Assembly: GCF_032854445.1 (NCBI RefSeq)
Contig: NC_088301.1
Span: 11,964,281 to 12,024,280, forward strand
Length of the DNA: 60,000 nucleotides
From: Liolophura sinensis
Lineage: Eukaryota; Mollusca; Polyplacophora; Chitonida; Chitonidae
Reading direction: 5' to 3'
Positions within the stretch are counted from its first letter, which is position 1. Each line of letters begins with the position of its first letter. The notes below the pieces were generated by a model. It searched no databases and was not told the DNA's origin. It saw only the letters and a program-made list of their open reading frames with translations. Position numbers and translations under genes: made by a program. Shown one piece after another: positions 40,801 to 47,439 of this stretch.

Positions 40801-43800
40801 TGATTACACTGCGCCAGTGAGCTAACCAACTGAGCCACGGAGGTCCCCTCTCGTCATAACGTCATACACACCAGGCAAAACCATTATTATAGAATATAGA
40901 ACAGTTATATAGAACAGAATTTCTCCTTTTATTTATTCATGTTAAAAGTTATAGTACTAGCGTGAAGAAATGGATCGATTAATTTCAAGCATATTTATAG
41001 ATTCATAATGAATTCCTGAACCATTAAATAAACCCGTATGAATGTGTAGGCCTAACTAGTGACAGGCACAATAGATAAAAATGCCTGAGTACGTATACAT
41101 GTATGTATTTATTATTTATTTGCCTGGTGTTTAACGACGGCGGCCAGCAGCATTATGATGGCATGATAGGAATTACGATGGCAGCTGGCATAATTCCTCA
41201 CGTACGACCGGAGAGGAAGCCAGCTCGAGCTGGACTGGACCTTACATTGACCGCAATAATGAGAGACTCCTGCGTCGATGCGCCGGGTTGGCATGCGTAC
41301 CACCTCGGCCACGTAGGCCCCTATATGTAAATGTATATAGGGATCATGTGGGAACTGTGATTACCCAAATCAACCAATCCCTAAATCAGTTGATGTCTGA
41401 CAGAAAATCTCGTGAGTGAACGGCATATTGTACGCTGTGTAACCCTAATCTAGTTAATTTGGCGTGATCAGACTACACTAACACATCTGCGCGTGTCTGG
41501 GATGTGTCATTTTTTTAAAGGAGGTCTTTCATCGCCCTAGCGGCATATCTGAAGGGCAAGGCATGGCCACCGAAGTCATGCACGGATCAATATATCGGCT
41601 GCCGTAATTTGTGCATCGGAAACCCGTTCGTACATATATGACTGGGGCACCATGGCTGTAATTAATATGAGATGATATGGGACAGATGGTTTCCGGGCAT
41701 CCGGAGTATGTCATTATCGATGTGTATCAAAAACGGTTGAATTAACCGGTGGAATGTGGCAATCTGCTGATACATTCCAACACAATTCAATTAGTCTAAA
41801 CGAATGCGTCATCACTGAGCACACTGATAGACATACTGATGCGAGCGGCACCTATTGTCGTTAAACGTGACGTAGATTTACTACTTGGAAGCCGTTATAT
41901 AAGATATATCATTTTGCATAACTTTGTTATACAATATTTCAAATTTGTAAAATACCAATCAAATAAACAAATAAATCATAAGTAAATTTAAAAAGTGATA
42001 CCTATATATCACCGGTCACTGTATACTTTGCCTCTGTTACACTAACATATTAGTGCTAAGTATCTTAGTTTGTGTCAAATTAGGAAAAGGACATGTTTCA
42101 GAATATATACGGAAAATCAATAATAGGTGATACAGACAATAATATTAATCAGCCTTGTTCACTGAAAATGTGATATTCCTTTCTTTTTGTAAAGCATTTG
42201 TATAGCATACATTTTCACCTGATAAATCATACGAAATGAATTCTGAAAATTGGTATTTGTGATATTCTTAATTGCCATGCTGTTTATAGATAGCTGGACA
42301 ATCCATGCAGGCTACTCATGCATATGCGTGGCAAGATAAAGAGCTAACCACCAAACTGAAGTAATGTAAGCTGTGAAGTGTATATATAAAACTAGAAAAA
42401 GTCCTATATATTATGCTTTTTGTGAGTATATTGTATGTATTTATAGCTAATATGTTAACTACGCTTACTTCGAGGGTACATTTTCTGTGAGTTTGCCTCT
42501 AGCCAAGTTAAACGAAGGAAGAATTCACTTTAACTGGCTTCCGTCGAACAACACTGAAGAAAATGTCTGCATGGTTTCTTCAACAACAAAAAAATGCCTG
42601 TTAGCTGTTTACAACAAAGTATCTCAAATATAGCTTAAACGCTTAGGGCTTTTTAAAGGGAAGGTTTACAATCGAATTTTGACTGTTTGCTTTCGTAAAG
42701 GTCAGTGTTTCCAGTGACTTTTCTAAAGCCGTGTGTACCGCATGTGACTTGCAACAGAACATATCACTGGCGCTTACACGTTTGTTGGTTTACATGTAGC
42801 ACAATAACCAGCATGGAAATAAGACATCCTGTACACATGAGATAAATTCATTTCAATACATGCATACCACACGAAAAAGGAAAATAAGAATATGTAATAA
42901 AAACAAATGATAATAATAAAAAAAAATCGCTGAAATACGTTTCAGATTTGATCAAAATGACCCTCACATAATCTGCATTGCCCTGCCCATATATGTGTTT
43001 GAATGTTACTATGTTAATACTAGCAATTAACTTTTGTCATATTTTCAATTCCATACAGACCTGTCTGACTGTTTTTATTCAGTTAACTATTACATGTAGT
43101 TCTACACTGTTAGTTAATGGGGTGGAAAAGCTGCCGGATAACCATTAGTCCATTAACTTAACACACGTTATTTCATATGGAGTGTATATCAGTTGTATGT
43201 GAACTATCGTTAAAAACAGTTACAGCTATGGTAAAATCCAAAATTTTTATACATGAAATAAACTGGTAATATTTGCAGTTCTTGATCTAATAATGTCATT
43301 CGATATAAAAGTTATCAAATTTCATGTTATCAAGGAAAATGAAATTAACAGAACAATGTGAATGCTCTTAAAAATGAAAAAAATATATATAGCGAGACTA
43401 GAGTACAAATGAATGAAAAGGTTGGTTTAAAAAGCGAGTGAGACTTTCTAATGAAAATAAAAAAGTTTATGTTGTTCTTTAAATTCGATTATTTTATTCT
43501 CTACATACGTTTTAATTTTATTTTCAGATGTCTCTAAAATTTTACCTTAAATTTAATCCACGCCAGCTTTTGCTATTTTATATTTTAATTATTTGAAACT
43601 TATTAAACATGGACATGATCAGCAAAACGAAACCAAAGACGAACTGGACTATATAATAATGTCACATTTTACAGGATTCCAAAAACATGAACATCAATGA
43701 GCGGTTATGAGATACACGTAGCAAAGGTGTGCTAAAGTAAACAATGATTTAAAATCTTCTTACTTATACTTAGATACTCTTATAAGTATACTCACATTTG

Positions 43801-43892
43801 TCGCCAACCGATTTAGCAGGCGGCAGCACTTCCAATAATAAACTTAAACATAATGCCAGGCGAACGGGCGTCCGGTGTAACTCCAACGCCAT
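7795..43892 (-). CDS. Multi-EGF secreted or GPI-anchored surface protein, 23 coding exons (join)
   Basis: Spliced minus-strand gene. Its exons, listed individually below, run from 43892-43796 to 7871-7795. Every junction is phase 1 and every internal exon is a multiple of 3, so the joined frame stays open: 2778 nt, about 925 residues. Order: signal peptide, eight varied EGF-type domains, then EGF exons in two A-B-C cassettes, a truncated EGF, and a hydrophobic tail. Most domains start D-I-D-E-C, the calcium-binding EGF signature, and carry C-x-N-x4-Y/F-x-C-x-C, the consensus for Asn/Asp beta-hydroxylation. The expected product is an extracellular calcium-stabilised rod for adhesion or matrix binding. 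No ZP, LamG, GAIN or kinase domain is present. Related architectures occur in fibrillin-like, nidogen-like and CD97-like proteins, but I cannot assign an orthologue. The exon model is inferred from splice sites; extra small exons could be missed in the 5.4-kb first intron. Confidence 0.85.
8483..8590 (-). CDS. EGF exon, C-terminally truncated (four Cys)
   Basis: 108 nt, acceptor TTTCAG, donor GTGAGTAG, phase 1-1. It starts with the calcium-binding motif [16 protein letters not shown] and keeps only the first four cysteines, then turns into a stalk-like PKSTTVSET run. This looks like the last EGF remodelled into a linker before the C-terminal tail. Confidence 0.82.
8591..10630. other. Intron, no recognised element
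   Basis: AT-rich intron between the last two EGF exons. No EGF remnant recognised. (AAC/AAG)n-like simple sequence occurs near 10590-10625. Confidence 0.55.
10631..10779 (+). mobile_element. 5'-truncated SINE (3' half)
   Basis: Begins at GGGAAGGTCTGGCAGCAA and runs to AGTAAGGCGTAAAAAACAAA and AAAT repeats. It lies antisense in the intron just upstream (in plus coordinates) of the exon at 10870. Confidence 0.85.
10870..10989 (-). CDS. Calcium-binding EGF exon (C type)
   Basis: 120 nt, acceptor GATTCAG, donor GTAAAGC, phase 1-1. Six cysteines; [17 protein letters not shown] at the start, then [12 protein letters not shown] (hydroxylation consensus) and YAGDGYNC. Most diverged of the intact C-type exons, so probably an older copy. 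Confidence 0.93.
10990..13442. other. Intron with one SINE fragment
   Basis: Apart from the SINE at 11772-11984 I see only loosely repeated CATCTGTGTCATGA-like segments near 12410-12660, which may be a very old tandem array. Confidence 0.45.
11772..11984 (+). mobile_element. 5'-truncated SINE
   Basis: Starts within the head at CTCACCAATGCGGGCGCTGT and keeps the B box (GTTCAAGTCC), the body and the (AAAT)n tail. Confidence 0.9.
13443..13562 (-). CDS. Calcium-binding EGF exon (C type)
   Basis: 120 nt, acceptor TCTCCAG, donor GTCAGATC, phase 1-1. Six cysteines: [29 protein letters not shown], then FSGDGFTC. Very similar to the exon at 24439, including the GTCAG donor. Confidence 0.95.
14101..14229 (-). 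pseudogene. Decayed EGF exon with stop codon and G16 tract
   Basis: Clearly homologous to the C-type exons, with acceptor GTCTGCAG and donor GTTAGGTC both intact and length still a multiple of 3 (129). Codon 5 is TGA where the family has TGT (Cys), the CEC motif has become CAF, and a run of 16 G (C on plus, 14118-14133) replaces part of the FSGDGF region. If spliced in, it would end the protein. It is either skipped or acts as a poison exon. Confidence 0.88.
14230..16480. other. Intron; one SINE, otherwise nothing recognised
   Basis: Contains the SINE at 14809-15060. A hydrophobic open frame at 15572-15775 (plus) lacks supporting context and is not called a gene. Confidence 0.5.
14809..15060 (+). 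mobile_element. SINE with rearranged head and small body deletion
   Basis: The head GGGGGCTTCCGTGGCCTCCG is altered and the A-box region scrambled; the B box (GTTCAAGTCC) is kept. The GAAATATTCTTGA segment before GTACGGCGT is missing. Confidence 0.88.
16485..16675. repeat. About 26-bp degenerate minisatellite beside an exon
   Basis: Seven to eight copies of a unit like GTGAGTTATCCAGCCAGGTG plus TGCCGC. It ends about 30 bp from the donor of the exon at 16704, inside the downstream intron (minus sense). Confidence 0.8.
16704..16823 (-). CDS. EGF exon, B type (second cassette)
   Basis: 120 nt, acceptor TTTACAG, donor GTGAGTCG, phase 1-1. Six cysteines: [17 protein letters not shown], then [11 protein letters not shown] and SLNGSAC. 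Closest relative in the window is the exon at 27229, which shares the LNGSACQG end, the donor GTGAGTCG and nearby intron bases. Confidence 0.94.
17138..17257 (-). CDS. Calcium-binding EGF exon, A type (second cassette)
   Basis: 120 nt, acceptor ATTTCAG, donor GTGTGTTA, phase 1-1. [17 protein letters not shown], then FPGGFRCTC and KLQQNKC. Pairs with the exon at 27647 (NATC, CTC and EG ending). Confidence 0.94.
17874..17993 (-). CDS. Calcium-binding EGF exon (C type)
   Basis: 120 nt, acceptor TCTGCAG, donor GTTAGGC, phase 1-1. [37 protein letters not shown]. Six cysteines; the usual Gly-Asp before the last Cys has become Glu-Arg. Confidence 0.94.
18821..18919 (-). pseudogene. Decayed EGF exon
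   Basis: The donor GTTAAGCC is still present but the acceptor AG is lost (CGG), the DIDEC start is IAEFEG, an internal deletion removes the NTN segment, the frame is shifted and a TAG stop follows. GGTAGTTACAT and CAAACGACTGTCAC still match intact C exons. Confidence 0.85.
19647..19766 (-). CDS. Calcium-binding EGF exon (C type)
   Basis: 120 nt, acceptor GTTCAG, donor GTTAGGC, phase 1-1. [37 protein letters not shown]. Shares flanking intron sequence with the exons at 17874 and 20196. Confidence 0.95.
20196..20315 (-). CDS. Calcium-binding EGF exon (C type)
   Basis: 120 nt, acceptor TCTACAG, donor GTTAGATT, phase 1-1. [37 protein letters not shown]. Six cysteines. Confidence 0.95.
21248..21362 (-). 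pseudogene. Decayed EGF exon, donor side lost
   Basis: Acceptor TCTACAG and the start [17 protein letters not shown] are intact, but the fourth Cys is Arg, one extra base in the TTTTCCCCGAGAC segment shifts the frame, and the last Cys and donor are replaced by unrelated sequence that contains a CCCGGATAGCTCGGTGGG tRNA-like fragment. Confidence 0.85.
21839..21922 (-). pseudogene. Decayed EGF exon with internal deletion
   Basis: 84 nt: acceptor CTGTAG, start [12 protein letters not shown], then about 36 nt missing (the segment carrying Cys3), an in-frame [14 protein letters not shown] with the last Cys mutated, and a GC donor in place of GT. Both ends still align to the C-type exons. Confidence 0.87.
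22198..22317 (-). CDS. Calcium-binding EGF exon (C type)
   Basis: 120 nt, acceptor ATTTCAG, donor GTTAGCTC, phase 1-1. [37 protein letters not shown]. Confidence 0.95.
22318..23480. other. Intron; contains one EGF exon remnant
   Basis: Holds the remnant at 23093-23154 and a short (AT)n run at 22954-22976. Nothing else recognised. Confidence 0.5.
23093..23154 (-). pseudogene. EGF exon remnant (first half only)
   Basis: Acceptor ATCTGCAG is followed by DMNECDVA, then a one-base frameshift; in the shifted frame [11 protein letters not shown] continues to match SCDPxAVCSNT of the C exons. The 3' half and donor are gone. Confidence 0.7.
23481..23600 (-). CDS. Calcium-binding EGF exon (C type)
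   Basis: 120 nt, acceptor TCTGCAG, donor GTTAGGTC, phase 1-1. [37 protein letters not shown]. Confidence 0.95.
23822..24080. repeat. Dispersed repeat, copy 1
   Basis: Shares an ordered series of blocks with 40398-40615: AATAATTATG, GAGGCAACG, CGAGCTTATGCAGTTT, a fragment near GAATA(T/A)GAAC, AGAGCTTGT and a TAAAAGAAACxGACTA end. Identity is interrupted by substitutions and indels, so this is an old interspersed family of unknown type. Confidence 0.7.
24439..24558 (-). CDS. Calcium-binding EGF exon (C type, first of the run)
   Basis: 120 nt, acceptor TCTGCAG, donor GTCAGGAC, phase 1-1. [37 protein letters not shown]. In transcript order it is the first C-type exon after the A-B pair. Confidence 0.95.
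24559..27228. other. Intron, 2.7 kb, nothing recognised
   Basis: AT-rich; short open frames on both strands lack domain features. No clear SINE and no EGF remnant found. Confidence 0.5.
27229..27360 (-). CDS. EGF exon, B type (first cassette)
   Basis: 132 nt, acceptor TTTGTAG, donor GTGAGTCG, phase 1-1. [18 protein letters not shown], then LPGSYECVC and LNGSAC. Has a 4-residue insertion in the first loop relative to the copy at 16704. Confidence 0.94.
27647..27766 (-). CDS. Calcium-binding EGF exon, A type (first cassette)
   Basis: 120 nt, acceptor ATTTCAG, donor GTCTGTCC, phase 1-1. [33 protein letters not shown]. The RGD tripeptide near the end is visible; in other proteins RGD can be an integrin ligand, but its place next to the last cysteine makes a role uncertain. 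Confidence 0.94.
28404..30700. repeat. 22-bp minisatellite, about 2.3 kb, intronic
   Basis: About 100 copies of a 22-bp unit beginning GGTGATAGATGGGTGTATGG. Variants (GATAAATCGG, GTGTTTGTACG, ATGGATGAGTG) recur as blocks of about 400-444 bp (GTGTTTGTAC starts at 28891, 29335 and 29735), so there is higher-order structure. Because 22 is not a multiple of 3 and the unit has no stop in any minus frame, it creates three overlapping false open frames of 444 to 822 codons rich in His, Pro, Ser, Thr and Tyr. It sits in the intron between EGF exons 31401 and 27647. Confidence 0.97.
30838..31080 (-). other. Unexplained 80-codon open frame in intron
   Basis: Minus-strand frame with balanced composition, including [19 protein letters not shown] and [20 protein letters not shown], ending in a stop. 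It is not EGF-like and has no matching phase-1 splice boundaries that I can see. It may be a fragment of a transposon-encoded protein. A SINE-tail-like stretch (GAGTACGGCGG) follows at 31140-31240. Confidence 0.25.
31401..31532 (-). CDS. Calcium-binding EGF exon
   Basis: 132 nt, acceptor TGCCAG, donor GTAGGTGA, phase 1-1. [29 protein letters not shown], then HQTGDPNTC. Six cysteines and the hydroxylation consensus. Confidence 0.94.
31793..31918 (-). CDS. EGF-like exon (non-calcium type)
   Basis: 126 nt, acceptor TCACCCAG, donor GTAAGGCA, phase 1-1. Starts [15 protein letters not shown] across the junction, then [12 protein letters not shown] and VDC. Six cysteines but no DxDE calcium motif. 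Confidence 0.88.
32222..32341 (-). CDS. Calcium-binding EGF exon
   Basis: 120 nt, acceptor TTGACAG, donor GTAAGTCT, phase 1-1. [35 protein letters not shown]. The only exon ending in A instead of G before the donor, which makes the joint codon AAA (Lys). Confidence 0.93.
32342..33774. other. Intron, nothing recognised
   Basis: No repeat or remnant recognised beyond short T tracts. Confidence 0.5.
33775..33903 (-). CDS. EGF-like exon
   Basis: 129 nt, acceptor TTTGTAG, donor GTACGAAT, phase 1-1. [15 protein letters not shown], then [14 protein letters not shown] and a longer last loop before IAC. Confidence 0.9.
34518..34637 (-). CDS. EGF-like exon
   Basis: 120 nt, acceptor CGTTTTAG, donor GTAAGATT, phase 1-1. 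[16 protein letters not shown], then [13 protein letters not shown] and LC. Its 3' splice site is continuous with the 40-bp minisatellite at 34639-35640. Confidence 0.9.
34639..35640. repeat. 40-bp minisatellite starting at a 3' splice site
   Basis: About 25 copies with an exact 40-bp period, unit CCAGATGAGATCGTGGCATA plus ATTAGAACAGACATGTGGTA. In 35400-35600 two variant units alternate as an 80-bp dimer. On the minus strand the unit reads CCACATGTCTGTTCTAATTA, close to the bases before the exon at 34518-34637 (CACCTCATGTCCGTTTTAGG), so the acceptor region looks like the edge unit of the array. Confidence 0.95.
35840..35983 (-). CDS. Calcium-binding EGF exon with extended tail
   Basis: 144 nt, acceptor GCTGCAG, donor CACC|GTACGTCT, phase 1-1. 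[29 protein letters not shown], then a longer [18 protein letters not shown] last loop. Confidence 0.9.
36323..36409 (+). mobile_element. SINE fragment
   Basis: GATGGTCGTGGGTTTCTCCC through AAGTGAAATATTCTTGAGTA; only part of the body remains. A much older, similar fragment may lie at 36868-36950. Confidence 0.75.
37042..37164 (-). CDS. Calcium-binding EGF exon
   Basis: 123 nt, acceptor CTTCAG, donor GTATGTGA, phase 1-1. [36 protein letters not shown]. Six cysteines. Confidence 0.94.
37490..37750 (-). mobile_element. Full-length SINE with target-site duplication
   Basis: Minus-strand copy ending with the head complement GAGCCACGGAGGCCCC. Flanked by the 12-bp repeat TTTAATTGGATA at 37478-37489 and 37751-37762. 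It lies in the same orientation as the gene, in the intron between exons 38276 and 37042. Confidence 0.93.
38276..38425 (-). CDS. Cys-rich EGF-like exon, first after the signal peptide
   Basis: 150 nt, acceptor ATTGCAG, donor GTGTGTGA, phase 1-1. After the junction it reads [18 protein letters not shown], then [13 protein letters not shown] and VWNC. Six cysteines with EGF-like CxC spacing; no calcium motif. The entering T|TA junction with the signal exon gives Leu. Confidence 0.85.
38426..40397. other. First intron, right part: nothing recognised
   Basis: No EGF remnant or extra coding exon found. GGTACGCCTACCGAAGTTCA with a nearby inverted TTCGATTTCGGC (39710-39750) hints at an old DNA-element end. 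Confidence 0.4.
40398..40615. repeat. Dispersed repeat, copy 2
   Basis: Same block order as the repeat at 23822-24080 and in the same orientation. Both copies are within introns of the multi-EGF gene, 16 kb apart. Confidence 0.7.
40719..40848 (-). mobile_element. SINE, head half only
   Basis: From the complement of GTATGTGGGAAGG to the head complement TGAGCCACGGAGGTCCCC. The 3' body is missing. Confidence 0.88.
41109..41322 (-). mobile_element. Diverged SINE
   Basis: (TTTA)n tail, GGTGTTTAACG, GACGGCGGCCAGCAGCATTA, then CGACCGGAGAGGAAGCCAGC and a mutated head GGCCACGTAGGCCCC. The central part differs from the consensus. Confidence 0.82.
41323..43795. other. First intron, left-over part: nothing recognised
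   Basis: Very AT-rich; no convincing exon or repeat. Confidence 0.45.
43796..43892 (-). CDS. First coding exon: signal peptide of the multi-EGF protein
   Basis: ATG at 43892-43890, 32 codons, then phase-1 donor [32 protein letters not shown], then [12 protein letters not shown]: a short basic n-region, a hydrophobic core ([12 protein letters not shown]) and small residues for cleavage near PAKS-V. The phase fits the next exon (38425). The long intron separating it is typical of a signal exon followed by duplicated EGF exons. Confidence 0.82.
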
Positions 43893-45880
43893 TTTGGATG
43901 TGAAAATCTACGCTACCAGGTGAATGAGCGCCTCCAGTTAGCTAGCGAGATGTCATTCCTAAAATTACGCTCCGCCAAAAAAATCTCTCGTTTTCATACA
44001 GGATCGAAAACAATGACACGTAAGGTGGTGAATAAAGCAATTTATTAAAGTGGATTAGTTTTAGACAGCAATGCTTAAAACCGCGCTACCAAGGTTTGTG
44101 TTTGTTCGTTTATTTTGGGCCAGGGCCGAACTGATCACTCTGCCTAATAAAGCACACAGATGGAGAGCCGATGGCAATGTGGGCCGGGCTCAAAACGAGG
44201 CTCTCTACCACTTAATACGTGACAGCGACGCAGTCACGTGGCAGGCAATTAGTAAATGATTCTTTTAAACAAACGCTGGCCTGTTGTATCGGTCAGATCG
44301 AGAAGATGCCACGGTGATTCATAATGGTATAGTGTTGATATAAGCTGATGAACATCACATCAATGACAAGCCCACACAAAGCGTCGTTCTTTCACGATTC
44401 TGATCAATTTTTGCCAGGGGTGCAAACCTTTACCAAAGTGTGATACTTTTCCCACCTATAACGCGTGAATCATTTTATAGTGAGTAAAGCATCTTGTGTA
44501 ATGTTTTTTCTTGGTGGGTGGGGTGGTGGTGATAGAGGCGATAAAATAATGCCATAGAAAACGTTGTTAAACCACATTATTTATTTATCCGTTTAACGCC
44601 CTTCGTCAGGTACGTCACAAACATCCTGACTTAAAATTGCAGCCGAATCATACATCTAGAGATGGGTTTGAGTGACCCCGTGTCGTCATACCATGACGCT
44701 CTACCGATTACAGATAGTGACACGACGGAAGGATAGGGTCGGTCAGACATAGCCAAGAAATCGGCTGTGGACTTTAAATGTTGGGTATGGTCGAGTTCAC
44801 AGCCGAGACGACGCCCATAGTAAGATTCCTCTATTATAACAGCGCCTTCCGACAAACAAGCCAGAGGAACAAAAATACCTGATAAAACGTGGGCAAAAGA
44901 TTTCGCCTTCTTCAGGATGTTTTCTCTCATTTGTGCCTTATACTCTCATGTGCCTTATAACTGGCACAGTGGCATTTGGACGTTATGCTATTGTATTCGC
45001 TCGCGGCGCATGCGCACACGTTTTTCTTGCCATGACGCATGGCCTCTGGGGCCAATTGCATAAAGCTGCGTACGGAGTAAAACTACCGTACGGAAAATTT
45101 ACGCAAGTACATTTGCCAAATCAATGGCAATTTCATAAATCTCTCCGTATAATTTGGAGTAAATTTCCGCGTACTTTTGTCCGTAAAAGAAGGTCTTTTT
45201 TTGGATGTCGTTATAGATAGACGTGTTACGACAATCAGAAATGGGTTATTGCTTATGCAGGCGGGTACATGGCCACAGACCAACATTATTTTTTCAATCG
45301 CCACAGTGTTAACCTTTACCGCTGTAGCTCAGTCCCAAACATTCCGTGGCCAATAAGCTTTAGTGCACACCTGGCCCAACCAGCGAGAAAGAAGCAATAA
45401 AAATCTTCACATAGGCTGACCGTCAAAATGTGGACGCCGGCAGCTGGGATGGGTGCTAAGCAACGCCAAGGGGACGTCACTCGCAACCTCATCACCACCT
45501 TTCACCTTGTGTCCTCTCGCGCAGAATTTCAAATTCATCATTAAAACTCATACCTGCCAAAAGCTTAGACAATTTCCATCATTTTGTTACCAAAGCATGC
45601 ACCTGTACACCAAAAAGGGCAGGCTGGAAGCCTTTTTTTACCCCAAAATACACAGAATTACACCCCTCCCGAAAAACGGAAGTTGTAATGGCGGTCTGTG
45701 TCCACATGCCGCCGCAGCTTGTGTAAGTTGCTTGTACGTTAGAGGTAGGCCGACTTAATTTCATTGTCGCCTATTTGGATATTTATTTCAAATAATTACT
45801 TTTGTACTTTCATCCCAGACGGTTTTGGTGAAATTTAATGTTATAGCGCTACAAGTTCAGTGAATTTTCATAGTGCAGCT
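43893..45880. other. Divergent intergenic region between two start exons
   Basis: About 2 kb between the minus-strand EGF gene start and the plus-strand Myb/SANT-like gene. At 45050-45215, CTGGGGCCAATTGCATAAAG and inverted pieces around GTACGGAGTAAA/CCGTAC suggest a MITE remnant. No other gene is supported; open frames at 44071-44259 and 44933-45220 lack domain features. Confidence 0.45.
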
Positions 45881-45899
45881 GATGGATAATGTGCTCCGG

Positions 45900-45961
45900 T
45901 GTGACGTCAGGCGGGAAGAAAATGGCGGTCCGGAGTTGACAACACGAATCGACGACCAAGA
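45900..45961 (+). promoter_or_regulatory. Putative TATA-less promoter and 5' UTR exon of the Myb/SANT-like gene
   Basis: Within 30 bp lie TGACGTCA (45902-45909, perfect CRE), GGCGGGAA (E2F-like) and AAAATGGCGGTC (YY1-like). A possible donor AAGAG|GTTAGA ends a short leader exon. This motif mix is typical of housekeeping promoters in animals. Motif matches only; no start site can be shown. Confidence 0.4.
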
Positions 45962-46384
45962 GGTTAGAAATGTTCACATATGGTGTAATATAAGGTATTA
46001 TTTACAACTTGATTAGGTAAAACAGATCGACGAGGTAAGATGCTGCTTGTATCCGTGCATTTTATGAAGGGACACGTGTTTATTTCTTCACTGTGAACGG
46101 TTTACGCAAGACTTCAGATGGAAAACGAAAAGGTTTTCAAGCAGTCGAGCGATGACATGTCGGATTTTGTCTTTATACTTATTTTAACTGTGCAAATATT
46201 TTACTCTACAAATACCAATGTACCGCATACTGTTTAGTTGATGTGGTTTCACTGGGGAGGGGTGGGGGTCACAAGAAAATACATCACATTGTCTTGTGAC
46301 ATGATTATAAATTAGTTGATTGACTGGTTGCTCTGAATTATGGGAAATTGACATTGACAGCTGCCGTTTTTTACTTCAATTATC

Positions 46385-46492
46385 ATGGCATTCAATGTTG
46401 TAAAAAAGGCAAAGAAGCCTAATTGGAATCGCAGGGCGACCAAGGCATTGGTCATGGCCGTTGAGGATCATGACCAGGTTATTAAGGCAAAG
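46385..46492 (+). CDS. Myb/SANT-like first coding exon, 5' part before the SINE
   Basis: 36 codons from ATG, in frame with the part after the insertion. Helix 1 of the Myb/SANT-like fold (PNWNRRATKALVMAVEDH). As it stands, the frame runs on into the SINE head (GASVAQSVSALAQRN) and ends at 46612. Confidence 0.7.
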
Positions 46493-46760
46493 GGGGCCTC
46501 CGTGGCTCAGTCGGTTAGCGCGCTAGCGCAGCGTAATGACCCAGGAGCCTCTCACCAATGCGGTCGCTGTGAGTTCAAGTCCAGCTCATGCTGGCTTCCT
46601 CTCCGGCCGTAAGTGAGAAGGTCTGTTAGCAACCTGCGGATGGTCGTGGGTTTCCCCCGGGCTCTGCCCGGTTTCCACCCACCATAATGCGGGCCGCCGT
46701 CGTATAAGTGAAATATTCTTGAGTACGGCGTAAAACACCAATCAAATAAAATAAATAAAT
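46493..46760 (+). mobile_element. Full-length SINE inserted in a coding exon
   Basis: Intact head (GGGGCCTCCGTGGCTCAGTC), B box, body and A-rich tail. It is flanked by a perfect 12-bp target duplication ATTAAGGCAAAG at 46481-46492 and 46761-46772. The perfect repeat and near-consensus body point to a fairly recent insertion. Confidence 0.95.
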
Positions 46761-46772
46761 ATTAAGGCAAAG

Positions 46773-46833
46773 TTCGGTAAAAAAATGTGGCTAAATCTGA
46801 GGAGAACAGAGCTTGGACTGGGATATAACAGAG
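46773..46833 (+). CDS. Myb/SANT-like first coding exon, 3' part after the SINE
   Basis: Continues the pre-insertion frame (FGKKMWLNLRRTELGLGYNR) to the donor AGAG|GTACGT, phase 1. Confidence 0.65.
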
Positions 46834-47232
46834 GTACGTTAGGCCTAAATATTAATGCTGCAATGGACAGTTTCATTGTTGTGACGTAATTTGTTTCCCT
46901 ACCTTAATCTGTGTTCTTAAAAGTGAATTTATGAGGGCAGAAATAGGCTGAAAAAAAGGAGTAAAAAATTAATTATGATATCCCATCCTCAGTGACCTTT
47001 GGATTTAAAAAGAATTGTTTGTCCTCTTGTGTCCAGATAAACTGAAGGCTAATCACAGCTAATCACACCTTTAAATAGACATCAGCACCGCTTTAGTTTA
47101 ATACTCTTCTATTAATTATGGCATATTAAACAATTTATTACAGATAAATGCATGTTAGTAAAATGCATATATACATTCAAGCTGTTTTAGGCTAAAACAA
47201 AAACAGCTGAGAGCTCCTAAAAGTATATTTTA

Positions 47233-47439
47233 TTTATTTGATTAGTATTTTTACGCCATATTCAAGAATATTTCACTTATACGACGGCGGCCAGCATTAT
47301 GGTGGGAGTAAACCGGGCAGAGCCCTGGGGGAAACCCACGACCATCCGCAGGTTGTTGCCAGACCTTTCCGGTCGCAAAGGCTCCTGGGTCATTACACTG
47401 CGCTAGCTGGCTAACCAACTGAGCCACGGAGGCCCCCAG
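47233..47439 (-). mobile_element. SINE with internal deletion and target-site duplication
   Basis: Minus-strand copy with head complement CACGGAGGCCCCC. The segment with the B box region is missing (CCGGTCGC joins AAAGGCTCCTGG). Flanked by the 14-bp AAAAGTATATTTTA at 47219-47232 and 47440-47453. Confidence 0.9.
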
